From Caecibacteroides pullorum (GTDB lineage Bacteria; Bacteroidota; Bacteroidia; Bacteroidales; Bacteroidaceae), in the NCBI RefSeq assembly GCF_019239235.1, contig NZ_JAAZTS010000028.1, positions 1-34,772 of the forward strand: a DNA stretch of 34,772 nt, given 5' to 3'. This document shows positions 1-10,809 of the stretch, piece by piece (within the stretch, counting starts at the first letter, position 1; every line of letters starts with the position of its first letter). The notes beneath the pieces were generated by a model that did not search any database, was not told the origin of the DNA, and saw only the letters and a list, made by a program, of their open reading frames with translations. Position numbers and translations under genes: made by a program.

Positions 1-72
1 CTGTTCGACAAGACTAATTTCAATGATGTCAAAGATCTAAATGATCCCCTGATTCCGGGGCTTTTTGATTAA
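1..72 (+). CDS. C-terminal end of an unidentified gene
   Basis: The first frame is open from the window edge and ends at TAA (70-72), giving 23 residues ending in DPLIPGLFD. The other forward frame examined stops within the first 40 bases. The short acidic tail is not enough to name a family. The rest of the gene lies upstream of the window. Confidence 0.5.
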   Translation: MFDKTNFNDVKDLNDPLIPGLFD

Positions 73-83
73 TTGTTTAACTC

Positions 84-101
84 GTCCCATTTTAACGGGA
101 C
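84..101 (+). terminator. weak hairpin after the partial gene
   Basis: GTCCC (84-88) and GGGAC (97-101) form a 5-bp stem with an 8-base loop shortly after the stop at 72. There is no T-tract, so termination is only a possibility. Confidence 0.25.
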
Positions 102-133
102 ACTAATGAAATTTAATATTAAATAAAAGACTA

Positions 134-958
134 ATGAAAAGATTAAGATTTATTGAGACGGCTCTAGTAGCCATGATTTTGAGTGTAAGTTTCTTGGCTT
201 GTTCTAATGATAATGAGAATAAACCTGAGGATGACAACAATAGTCCTGAAACTGAATTAAAACTGACTGAATTGGTATGGAACGATGGTAGATGTTTTAA
301 ACTGTTTTATGACAAACAACAACGCCTTTACAAAGTTGAAGAATATACAGAATCTGGTTATTTAGAAGAAACTGGTATCATTGAATATAATGAAAATACT
401 ATCGTAGTGACAGCTTCCTTTCCCAATATAAGCAATCGTAAATCTATTGATATTTGTTCTCTCAATTCAGAAGGATTGATAGTTAAAACTGTCTCTACAG
501 AAATCTATCCAAATGGACAAGAAGATAGTTACACAGAAAAATATGCATACGATAAAAATCAACAGCTTATTGGCATTCAAAATACTACATATAATACCGA
601 AGTATATATTACATGGGAGAACGGTAATCTTATAGCTGCAAACAGAAATGATTACATGAATAAATACAATAATACTTATAAATATACGACTATACCATCT
701 TCAAAAGGATTCTTCGTATTTTACGATGATGTACTTATAGATATATTTCACGACATAGACTACCTAAATCTACTTGCAAACTGTGGATATTTCGGTAAAG
801 TACCACAGAATTTACTTGCATCAATAACTATAATAAATGACTCAGAAGACACTTACACATGGAGCCTATCTTATCAATTTGGGGAAGATGGTTATGTAAC
901 CGAAATATCAGGAACGGAAGATAATAAAACATATCCTGCAAAACTCACATGGGATTAA
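134..958 (+). CDS. DUF4595-like lipoprotein
   Basis: This is a 274-residue lipoprotein. The N-terminus is basic, followed by a hydrophobic stretch and the lipobox SFLAC with Cys23 as the predicted lipidation site. A spacer rich in Asp, Glu and Asn follows (about 25-42). The rest is a run of short beta-strand-like segments with motifs such as LFYDKQQRLYKVEEY and GYVTEISGTEDNKTYPAKLTWD. These resemble Bacteroides lipoproteins annotated as DUF4595 (porin-like fold) and, more loosely, YD-repeat strands. The family assignment comes from memory of such sequences, and no activity is known to me. The gene is AT-rich, stands alone and is followed by a terminator at 1157-1196. The acidic tail after the Cys resembles Bacteroidota lipoprotein surface-export signals, so an outer-membrane location is likely but inferred. 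Confidence 0.7.
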   Translation: MKRLRFIETALVAMILSVSFLACSNDNENKPEDDNNSPETELKLTELVWNDGRCFKLFYDKQQRLYKVEEYTESGYLEETGIIEYNENTIVVTASFPNISNRKSIDICSLNSEGLIVKTVSTEIYPNGQEDSYTEKYAYDKNQQLIGIQNTTYNTEVYITWENGNLIAANRNDYMNKYNNTYKYTTIPSSKGFFVFYDDVLIDIFHDIDYLNLLANCGYFGKVPQNLLASITIINDSEDTYTWSLSYQFGEDGYVTEISGTEDNKTYPAKLTWD

Positions 959-1321
959 TAATAACCATATATGATTTGACTACAGATTTTTAAACAAAAA
1001 ATATTGACACAAAAGTGCCTATATTTTACAGATTAGTTATTGGCTATAATCTTAATGCTTGAACCCAATGAATTATCAATGATAATCATACTCTTAAATG
1101 GGAAAAGAGTTGATTCACCAATTTCTAACAAATAAATATCACATATTAAACTATGTAACAGCATTTGTGCAAAACATGCATAAATGCTGTTTTTTATCTG
1201 TTTCATTATTCTTTTCCTTTAATGGGATAGTCTAAAGTGTTCTTCTTGAGTAAATTCTGTATTTATAGTGAAAATTCAAAAAACGCCACTAATAGAGAGA
1301 TATTAAAATCAACATTAACAA
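959..1321. other. AT-rich intergenic stretch
   Basis: No convincing gene is present. The only clear structure is the terminator-like hairpin at 1157-1196. I found no match to TAnnTTTG placed to serve the next gene at 1322. Confidence 0.5.
1157..1196 (+). terminator. rho-independent terminator
   Basis: AACAGCATTT (1157-1166) pairs perfectly with AAATGCTGTT (1182-1191) around a 15-base loop, and the T-run continues to 1195. It lies 199 bases after the lipoprotein stop and probably ends that transcript. Confidence 0.65.
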
Positions 1322-1843
1322 ATGAAAACTAGGTTTCTAATTCTTACGGTAATAATAGCTTTATCAGCTTACAGTATGGAGCAAGACAAAGCAAAACTGG
1401 ATTCCATTATTGATACTGCCATGCAATTAGCAGACACTATTGGCACACGTAAAACGCTTAATGAAATTCGTTTTAATGGTTGGGAAAGAAGTGAGTGGTT
1501 GGATAATGAATATATTCGTACCTTGCGTAAATACTTGGATGATTACAATAGTGGGAAAGTATGCAATGCAAAATTAGACCCTTACAAAGAGCAAATAAAA
1601 GGCCAGTTTGTGATTTATGATATTACCCCTTATATATTGGGAGGTGCATATATTAGAATCACATTCCTTGATATGCCCAATAGAGTGTTTAGTAGTTGGG
1701 TATATAGTAATGTAGATGAAAAGAAAGAGATTGTAGAAAGCTATGAATTTCGCTCTATCAGCATAGAGGAAGAAACAACAGACATGACTAAAGAAGATAT
1801 ACTGCAAGCTATAAAAGAAATGGATGGACTAAAACTTTGGTAA
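1322..1843 (+). CDS. unknown small exported protein
   Basis: This is a 173-residue protein that I do not recognise. A hydrophobic N-terminus (MKTRFLILTVIIALSAYS) looks like a signal peptide. The mature part has a charged helical region (about 24-75, with KLDSIIDTAMQLADTIGTRKTLNEIRFNGW) and then beta-like segments (GQFVIYDITPYILGGAYIRITFLD). It ends in an acidic helix, TKEDILQAIKEMDGLKLW. There is no lipobox and no recognisable catalytic motif. It sits alone between AT-rich gaps. The clean reading frame and signal peptide support a real gene. Nothing nearby suggests a function beyond an envelope location. Confidence 0.6.
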   Translation: MKTRFLILTVIIALSAYSMEQDKAKLDSIIDTAMQLADTIGTRKTLNEIRFNGWERSEWLDNEYIRTLRKYLDDYNSGKVCNAKLDPYKEQIKGQFVIYDITPYILGGAYIRITFLDMPNRVFSSWVYSNVDEKKEIVESYEFRSISIEEETTDMTKEDILQAIKEMDGLKLW

Positions 1844-2015
1844 ATGAAATATTTATCCGTCCAATTTTTCTTCCTGTTCCTCTTAAAATGAGTTGTAGAA
1901 TATGCTGAAAAATAGACATAAAACATAGAGTACCTTTTTTGAAGATATTCAGTTTTATAGGAAGTATTCAGAAAAAGTACCTAACATATACAAGCCACAA
2001 TAAATTTATTCATTC

Positions 2016-2630
2016 ATGCGTAAAGTCTTTTTAAAAAGGATTATCCAATCAGTCACCATAATGCTTATAACAATGATAATTGCCATTGTGTGCTGTCATT
2101 GCATCATTATGTTCAGTGCCAAAAACAGATGCTACGATAACCTGTCCGACCTCCCCTTTCATGAGTATGGTCTGTTACTGGGTACTTCACCCGTCACCCC
2201 ACAAGGTGAGCACAATTACTATTTCGACACACGCATACAAGCGACGGCTGAATTATATCATCACGGAAAAATCAGACGGATTATAGCAAGTGGTGGTAAT
2301 TACATAGATCAGGGTGGTTGCAATGAGTTGACAGCCATGCGGGATTCTCTGATTGCATATAACATTCCTGACAGCGCAATTATTTTAGACTATCAAGGTA
2401 CACGTACTCTTTACTCTATTCTACAGGCTAAAAGAATCTGTGATCCCACAAACATAACCATCATTTCTCAGAAATATCACAATGAACGAGCTATCTATCT
2501 TGCGAGGCATTACGGATTAGAAGCAGTAGCCTACAATGCCAAAACACCTGATATATGGAACAAAAGACTTAAGAATGAATTACGGGAATACCTTGCACGA
2601 GTGAAAGTATTCATTGATTTGATAAATTAA
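2016..2630 (+). CDS. SanA/YdcF-like (DUF218) membrane protein
   Basis: This is a 204-residue protein with one N-terminal membrane segment (about 13-35) and a soluble domain of the DUF218 family, to which E. coli SanA and YdcF belong. Visible family features are the first strand GLLLGTSP, then YFDTRIQATAELYHHGKIRRIIASGGN. ELTAMRDSLIAYNIPDSAIILDYQGTRTLYSI matches the conserved stretch following it, and IISQKYHNERAIYLARHYG matches the later one. SanA is linked to envelope barrier function (vancomycin exclusion at high temperature), and the biochemical activity of the family is poorly defined. The length fits SanA. It has no operon partner. The next feature is the promoter and tRNA-Arg region. 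Confidence 0.85.
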   Translation: MRKVFLKRIIQSVTIMLITMIIAIVCCHCIIMFSAKNRCYDNLSDLPFHEYGLLLGTSPVTPQGEHNYYFDTRIQATAELYHHGKIRRIIASGGNYIDQGGCNELTAMRDSLIAYNIPDSAIILDYQGTRTLYSILQAKRICDPTNITIISQKYHNERAIYLARHYGLEAVAYNAKTPDIWNKRLKNELREYLARVKVFIDLIN

Positions 2631-2733
2631 AATAGAAGTCGGAATGTGGGTGCAACAAACACTCTAATTTATGAATTTATTCCAGTAAATAGGAAAAAGT
2701 AAGTGCAATCATGTAAACAATATGACATTATCA

Positions 2734-2764
2734 TTGCATGAACCCATAAGAATAATTATCTTTG
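2734..2764 (+). promoter_or_regulatory. consensus Bacteroidota promoter upstream of tRNA-Arg
   Basis: TTG (2734-2736), a 20-base spacer and TATCTTTG (2757-2764) match the -33/-7 consensus. The predicted start is near 2770. The first gene downstream is tRNA-Arg at 2876, so the transcript would have a leader of about 105 bases containing the tandem 11-mer at 2777-2798. Confidence 0.65.
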
Positions 2765-2776
2765 CAATAAGAACGG

Positions 2777-2798
2777 TTGTTGACTAATTGTTGACTAA
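2777..2798 (+). repeat. two perfect tandem copies of an 11-mer
   Basis: TTGTTGACTAA occurs at 2777-2787 and again at 2788-2798, about 80 bases before tRNA-Arg. A closely related tandem 12-mer, TTGGTTGACTTC, lies at 18622-18645 beside the other tRNA cluster. The function is unknown. Recombinase arm sites or an island scar are possible. Confidence 0.6.
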
Positions 2799-2875
2799 TT
2801 CATTCTTAATAGAGTTTTTTAAATAGTTGATACTGCTTCATAATAGCATGATAATGAGCTGATTAGTTTTGTAAA

Positions 2876-2948
2876 GGCCTGGTAGCTTAGTGAATAGAGC
2901 GTCAGATTCCGGTTCTGAAGGTCGTGGGTTTGAGTCCCACCCGGGTCA
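2876..2948 (+). tRNA. tRNA-Arg(CCG)
   Basis: The cloverleaf is complete. The acceptor stem pairs 2876-2882 with 2941-2947 (with G-U pairs), followed by A73. The D stem is GCTT/GAGC. The anticodon stem is TCAGA/TCTGA with loop TTCCGGT, so the anticodon is CCG (Arg). The T stem is GTGGG/CCCAC with loop TTTGAGT. CCA is not encoded. A second -7-like element, TAGTTTTG (2864-2871), lies just before the mature 5' end. The consensus promoter at 2734-2764 is the better candidate. The gene ends in a strong terminator that begins next to the 3' end. Confidence 0.95.
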
Positions 2949-2988
2949 CAAACAAAAAATCCGCTGGTAACAGCGGATTTTTTGTTTG
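2949..2988 (+). terminator. strong rho-independent terminator of tRNA-Arg
   Basis: A perfect 18-bp stem (2949-2966 with 2971-2988) closes a GTAA tetraloop. The core CCGCTG/CAGCGG is followed by six T. It begins one base after the tRNA discriminator. Confidence 0.9.
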
Positions 2989-3076
2989 CGGCTTTTAGAG
3001 AGTTCTGTGTAAATGTTATTGTGTATAGCTTTTTCTTTTCTTGTTTGTACTTCCTTTTTTATTAAAGAATAAAGAT

Positions 3077-3084
3077 TATATTTG
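3077..3084 (+). promoter_or_regulatory. -7 element of the glycan-degradation operon
   Basis: TATATTTG matches TAnnTTTG and lies 30 bases before the sulfatase start codon. No good -33 TTG is found at the usual 19-20 base spacing, so an activator may be needed. Confidence 0.55.
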
Positions 3085-3113
3085 CATATATTTATAAAGC
3101 ATTACTTAATACC

Positions 3114-4628
3114 ATGAAATTCAATACTATTTTCCTTTCAGGAATGGCTTGTTCGTTCGGACCTTTCTTTGCTGTTGCCCAGCAGGCGGCTAAACCGAAT
3201 GTGGTAGTTATCATGGCCGACGATATCGGTTACGGTGACTTGAGTTGTTATGGAGAAAAGACCATCCATACCCCCAATGTGGAGAAGTTGGCCGATGGAG
3301 GCGTGATGTTTACGGATGCCCATTCAGTGGCTGCCACCAGTACACCTTCGCGTTATTCTTTTCTGACCGGGCATTATGCTTGGCGGCGTTCGGATACGGG
3401 AATAGCGCCGGGTGATGCGGGTATGATTATCCGTCCGGAGCAATATACGGTGGCCGACCTGTTCAAGGAGGCTGGCTATGCGACGGCAGCTGTAGGGAAG
3501 TGGCACCTGGGCATGGGTGACAAGACCGGAGAACAGGACTGGAACCGGCTGATAGAACCGGGATTGAAGGATATCGGTTTCGATTATTCCTACATTATGG
3601 CTGCTACGGGTGATCGTGTTCCCTGTGTATGGGTGGAGAATGGCAAGGTGGTCAATGCCGACCCCAATGATCCCATCTATGTCAGCTACAAGGAACCTTT
3701 TCCCGGCGAGCCTTTGGGCAAGACCCATCCGGAACAGCTGACGGTGATGAAGCCGAGTCCCAATCATGGACACGATCAGGCCATTGTTAACGGAATTTCC
3801 CGTATCGGTTACATGAAGGGAGGCAAGAAAGCGTTGTGGAAGGACCAGGACATCAACGACAGTATTGTGGCCCATGGCATTGCTTTCATGGAACAGCACA
3901 AGGATGAGCCTTTCTTCCTGTATCTGGCCACTAACGACGCTCATGTACCCCGCGTGCCGCATCCGCGTTTTGCAGGCAAGAGTGGCATGGGGCCGCGTGG
4001 GGACGCCTTGATCGAGTTCGACTGGACGGTAGGCCAGGTGGTGGCTACACTGGAACGCTTGGGCATACGCGAAAATACTCTGATAATCCTGACAAGCGAC
4101 AATGGTCCTGTAGTGGATGACGGATATCAGGACCGTGCGGTGGAATTGCTGGGCGAACATCGGCCTTGGGGGCCTTTCAGAGGGGGAAAGTACAGCAACT
4201 TTGAGGCTGGTACCCGTGTACCTTTCATCGTGAACTATCCGGGCAAAGTAAAGAAGGGTGTGTCAAAGGCCTTGGTTTCGCAGATTGATTTTCTGGGGAC
4301 GATGGCTGAATTCCTGCAGACCAGTCTGACGAAAGAACAGATGAAAGACAGCAATGGCCAACTGGATGCCTGGTATGGCAAGGACCGCAAGGGGCGTGAT
4401 TATGTGATTGAATATGCCGGAGCCTTGTCGGTGTCCGACGGCGAATGGAAATACATCTATCCCAACCGTAAGAGCGCTTACAATAAACTGACGAATACGG
4501 AATTGGGTAATGCGCCTGCCGAGCAGTTGTACTATCTGAAGAAAGATATGGGTGAACAGGTCAACAGAGCCGAACAGAATCCAGATAAGATAAAGGAACT
4601 GAAGGCTTACCTGGAGGCTGTACGTTGA
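3114..4628 (+). CDS. Ser-type arylsulfatase (S1 family)
   Basis: This is a 504-residue exported sulfatase that removes sulfate esters from a glycan. A signal peptide (about 1-22, ending AVAQQ) is followed by the metal-binding strand NVVVIMADDIGYGDLSCYG. The sulfatase motif is S-T-P-S-R (76-80) in TSTPSRYSFLTG, so Ser76, not Cys, would be converted to formylglycine. In anaerobes this needs a radical-SAM maturase (anSME), which is not in this window. Further family motifs are AVGKWHLGMG, TSDNGP and GPFRGGKYSNFEAGTRVPFIV. The length is usual for S1 enzymes. It is the first gene of an operon with two GH2 enzymes and a PL8-like lyase. I cannot name the sulfated position or sugar from the sequence alone. 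Confidence 0.93.
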   Translation: MKFNTIFLSGMACSFGPFFAVAQQAAKPNVVVIMADDIGYGDLSCYGEKTIHTPNVEKLADGGVMFTDAHSVAATSTPSRYSFLTGHYAWRRSDTGIAPGDAGMIIRPEQYTVADLFKEAGYATAAVGKWHLGMGDKTGEQDWNRLIEPGLKDIGFDYSYIMAATGDRVPCVWVENGKVVNADPNDPIYVSYKEPFPGEPLGKTHPEQLTVMKPSPNHGHDQAIVNGISRIGYMKGGKKALWKDQDINDSIVAHGIAFMEQHKDEPFFLYLATNDAHVPRVPHPRFAGKSGMGPRGDALIEFDWTVGQVVATLERLGIRENTLIILTSDNGPVVDDGYQDRAVELLGEHRPWGPFRGGKYSNFEAGTRVPFIVNYPGKVKKGVSKALVSQIDFLGTMAEFLQTSLTKEQMKDSNGQLDAWYGKDRKGRDYVIEYAGALSVSDGEWKYIYPNRKSAYNKLTNTELGNAPAEQLYYLKKDMGEQVNRAEQNPDKIKELKAYLEAVR

Positions 4629-4650
4629 ACAATAGGTTATGTGTTTTATT

Positions 4651-7305
4651 ATGAGAAAACTGATTCTTTTTATTATATGTGTGCTGGTGGGAATCCACGG
4701 ATATGCCGGCATGGCCCGTTTCTCGACAGCCGGTTTTTACGAATTGCCGAATACCGGGCGTGAGGCCTATTCCTTGAATCAGGCCTGGCGGTTCTGGAAA
4801 GGTGAAGCGGATGGAACGCCATACGCTGTGGACTATGACGATACAGATTGGGAGGTTGTTTCGGTGCCTCACGGTTTGGAATATCTGCCGGTGGAGGCCA
4901 GCGGTTGTGCCAATTATCAGGGAGTGGCCTGGTATCGGAAACATTTCACCCCGGCCGACAGCCTGAAAGGCAAGCAGCTGTTTGTACACTTTGAAGGCAT
5001 TATGGGCAAAAGCGAGGTGTATGTGAACGGCAGTCTGGTAAAAAAACACTATGGTGGCTATCTGCCAGTTATCGTGGACCTAAGCACGCTGTTGAAGTTC
5101 GGCGAAGAGAATGTGATAGCCGTGAAAGCCGACAACAGTGACGACCCTACCTATCCGGTCGGCAAGGAGCAGAGCATGCTCGACTTCACTTATTTCGGAG
5201 GTATATACAGGGACTGCTGGCTGGTGGCTCACAATGATGTGTTCATCACGAATGCCAATTATGAGAACGAGGTGGCCGGAGGCGGTCTGTTCGTGTCGTA
5301 CGACAAGGTATCCGAAGCGCAGGCCACTGTCAACCTGAAGGCCCATGTACGCAATGCGTCGGGAAAAAACTGTCGCGTGACGGTTTGCTTTGCACTGAAG
5401 ACTCCACAAGGAAAGGTGGTGAAGGAGACCGAGAAGAAACTGTCGTTGAAGAACGGAAAGGCTGCTCATACGACCGCTTCTATGGTGGTGGGTTCTCCAT
5501 CGTTGTGGTCTCCGGAGTCGCCTTATCTGTATCATCTGGATATACTGGTCAAGGATGCTTCGGGACGTGTGATAGACGGATACCGCCAGCGTATCGGTAT
5601 CCGCAGCATTGAATTCAAGAAGACGGAAGGCCTGTGGTTGAATGGGAAACCGTACAAGGGCAAGATTATGGGTACCAACCGCCATCAGGACTTTGCTGTG
5701 CTGGGTAATGCACTGCCCAACTCACTGCAGTGGAGGGATGCCAAGAAACTGCGTGACGCGGGTCTGAAGGTTATCCGTACCCATTATGTCATTGATCCTG
5801 CTTTTATGGATGCATGCGACGAACTGGGTCTGTTTGCTTTGGTCGAAGTACCGGGATGGCAGTTCTGGAACAAGGAACCGATATTTGCCGAGCGTATCTA
5901 TTCGGATATTCGCAATATGATACGCATCCATCGCAACCATGCTTCGCTGTTCTTCTGGGAACCGATTCTCAACGAAACCCATTATCCCGAAACGTTTGCC
6001 AAAAGGGCGTTGGAGATTTGTGGTGAAGAGTATCCCTATCCTTATAGCATAGCCGCTTGCGACCACGGAGCGGCCGGTGACCAGTATTACGACCTGCTGT
6101 TGCGTCCCATCGAGTCCAAGCTTCGCAGTGACAAGACTTATTTTATCCGTGAGTGGGGCGACAACGTGGACGACTGGAATGCCCAGAACTCCGACAGCCG
6201 TGTGGCCCGCGGGTGGGGTGAAGTTCCGATGCTGCTTCAGGCCGAACATTATGCGAATCCGTCCTATCAGAAAGACTTCCCCATTTTGTGCTATGAGTCT
6301 ATTTGTCAGAAACCTGCCCAGATTGTGGGAGCTTGTTTCTGGCATTCGTTCGACCATCAGCGCGGATACCATGCCGATCCTTTCTACGGGGGTATCATGG
6401 ATGCTTTCCGCCAGCCCAAGACTTCCTATTACATGTTCATGTCGCAGCGTGAACCTGTGAAGAGTGACTTACAGGCCGATAACGGACCGATGGTCTATAT
6501 CGCTCACGAACTGACACCTTTTTCACCGGAGGACATTACGGTTTACTCCAACTGCGACGAGGTGCGGCTCACAGTGTTCAAGGGCGGAAAGACCTATACT
6601 TATAAGAAAGATCCCAACCATAAGGGTATGCCTTCATCGATTATCAAGTTTGCGGATGCTTTCCACTTCATGGAGTGGAAGGCGAAAGCCCGTGCCGGCA
6701 AGCAGAACGACGCTTATCTGCTGGCCGAGGGACTGATGGACGGCAAGGTAGTGGCTACGCACAAACGTTATCCTGCGGGGCAGGCCGATCATATCCGCCT
6801 GCGCCTGGACGACGAAGGTCTGCGGTTGGAAGCTGACGGATCGGATGTCGTGACGGTGATAGCCGAAGTGGTGGACAAACGTGGAACGGTGAAGCGCCTG
6901 AACAACTCCATCATCCGCTTTACGGTAGAAGGCGAAGGTCGTCTGCTGGGCGGTGACGTGGCTTGTGTGAATCCGATGCCGGTGGTATGGGGTTCGGCTC
7001 CGGCCCTGATACAGGCTACCGGCCGCGCCGGAAAGATCAAGGTGACAGCTGCACTGGAAGTTCCGGGCGAAGCACGTCCGTTGGAAGGTACGCTGGAGTT
7101 TGAAAGTATACCCACCGACTGCCGTCAGATTGCGGATGAGACAGAAATGGCCGAGGTGGGCAAGTTGAAACAGACGGATGACCGGAAGACATCTGCCAGC
7201 GAACTGGAGAAAGAGAATGCGCGTCTGCGGAAGGAACTGAACCAGCTCAAGGTAAAGGAGGTGGAGAAACAGCAGACCCAATTCGGAGTAGGAATCAATG
7301 ATTGA
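4651..7305 (+). CDS. exported glycoside hydrolase family 2 protein with C-terminal coiled coil
   Basis: This is an 884-residue GH2 enzyme. I prefer the start at 4651 (MRKLILFIICVLVG) because it opens directly into a signal peptide. An ATG at 4639 in the same frame would add four residues. The order is a jelly-roll sugar-binding domain (about 30-190, with FGGIYRDCWL), an Ig-like domain, and a TIM barrel with RTHYVIDPAFMDACDELGLFALVEVPGW. Glu442 in PILNET is the likely acid/base and Glu501 in FIREWGD the likely nucleophile. HSFDHQRGYHADPFYGGIMD closes the barrel. C-terminal beta domains follow, then an unusual Lys/Glu-rich coiled coil (about 849-876). It lies 22 bases after the sulfatase. Beta-galactosidase or a related exo-activity is likely, but the substrate is unproven. 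Confidence 0.9.
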   Translation: MRKLILFIICVLVGIHGYAGMARFSTAGFYELPNTGREAYSLNQAWRFWKGEADGTPYAVDYDDTDWEVVSVPHGLEYLPVEASGCANYQGVAWYRKHFTPADSLKGKQLFVHFEGIMGKSEVYVNGSLVKKHYGGYLPVIVDLSTLLKFGEENVIAVKADNSDDPTYPVGKEQSMLDFTYFGGIYRDCWLVAHNDVFITNANYENEVAGGGLFVSYDKVSEAQATVNLKAHVRNASGKNCRVTVCFALKTPQGKVVKETEKKLSLKNGKAAHTTASMVVGSPSLWSPESPYLYHLDILVKDASGRVIDGYRQRIGIRSIEFKKTEGLWLNGKPYKGKIMGTNRHQDFAVLGNALPNSLQWRDAKKLRDAGLKVIRTHYVIDPAFMDACDELGLFALVEVPGWQFWNKEPIFAERIYSDIRNMIRIHRNHASLFFWEPILNETHYPETFAKRALEICGEEYPYPYSIAACDHGAAGDQYYDLLLRPIESKLRSDKTYFIREWGDNVDDWNAQNSDSRVARGWGEVPMLLQAEHYANPSYQKDFPILCYESICQKPAQIVGACFWHSFDHQRGYHADPFYGGIMDAFRQPKTSYYMFMSQREPVKSDLQADNGPMVYIAHELTPFSPEDITVYSNCDEVRLTVFKGGKTYTYKKDPNHKGMPSSIIKFADAFHFMEWKAKARAGKQNDAYLLAEGLMDGKVVATHKRYPAGQADHIRLRLDDEGLRLEADGSDVVTVIAEVVDKRGTVKRLNNSIIRFTVEGEGRLLGGDVACVNPMPVVWGSAPALIQATGRAGKIKVTAALEVPGEARPLEGTLEFESIPTDCRQIADETEMAEVGKLKQTDDRKTSASELEKENARLRKELNQLKVKEVEKQQTQFGVGIND

Positions 7306-7331
7306 TAAATTGATAATGTTGAATGAAATAA

Positions 7332-10712
<3,381 letters not shown>

Positions 10713-10734
10713 GAGAGAATGTAGGTGATATTCG

Positions 10735-10780
10735 AAGCCGGCAGCCGGATACGGACGAAGGTACGTATCGCTGCCGGCTT
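10735..10780 (+). terminator. intergenic hairpin inside the glycan operon
   Basis: AAGCCGGCAG (10735-10744) pairs with CTGCCGGCTT (10771-10780), and an inner GATACG/CGTATC stem extends it. Only a short T-rich tail follows. It sits between the lacZ-type gene and the PL8-like gene and could attenuate transcription or protect the upstream mRNA 3' end. Confidence 0.5.
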
Positions 10781-10809
10781 TGGTTTATTTATGAAAAAAA
10801 CGAAAATCC

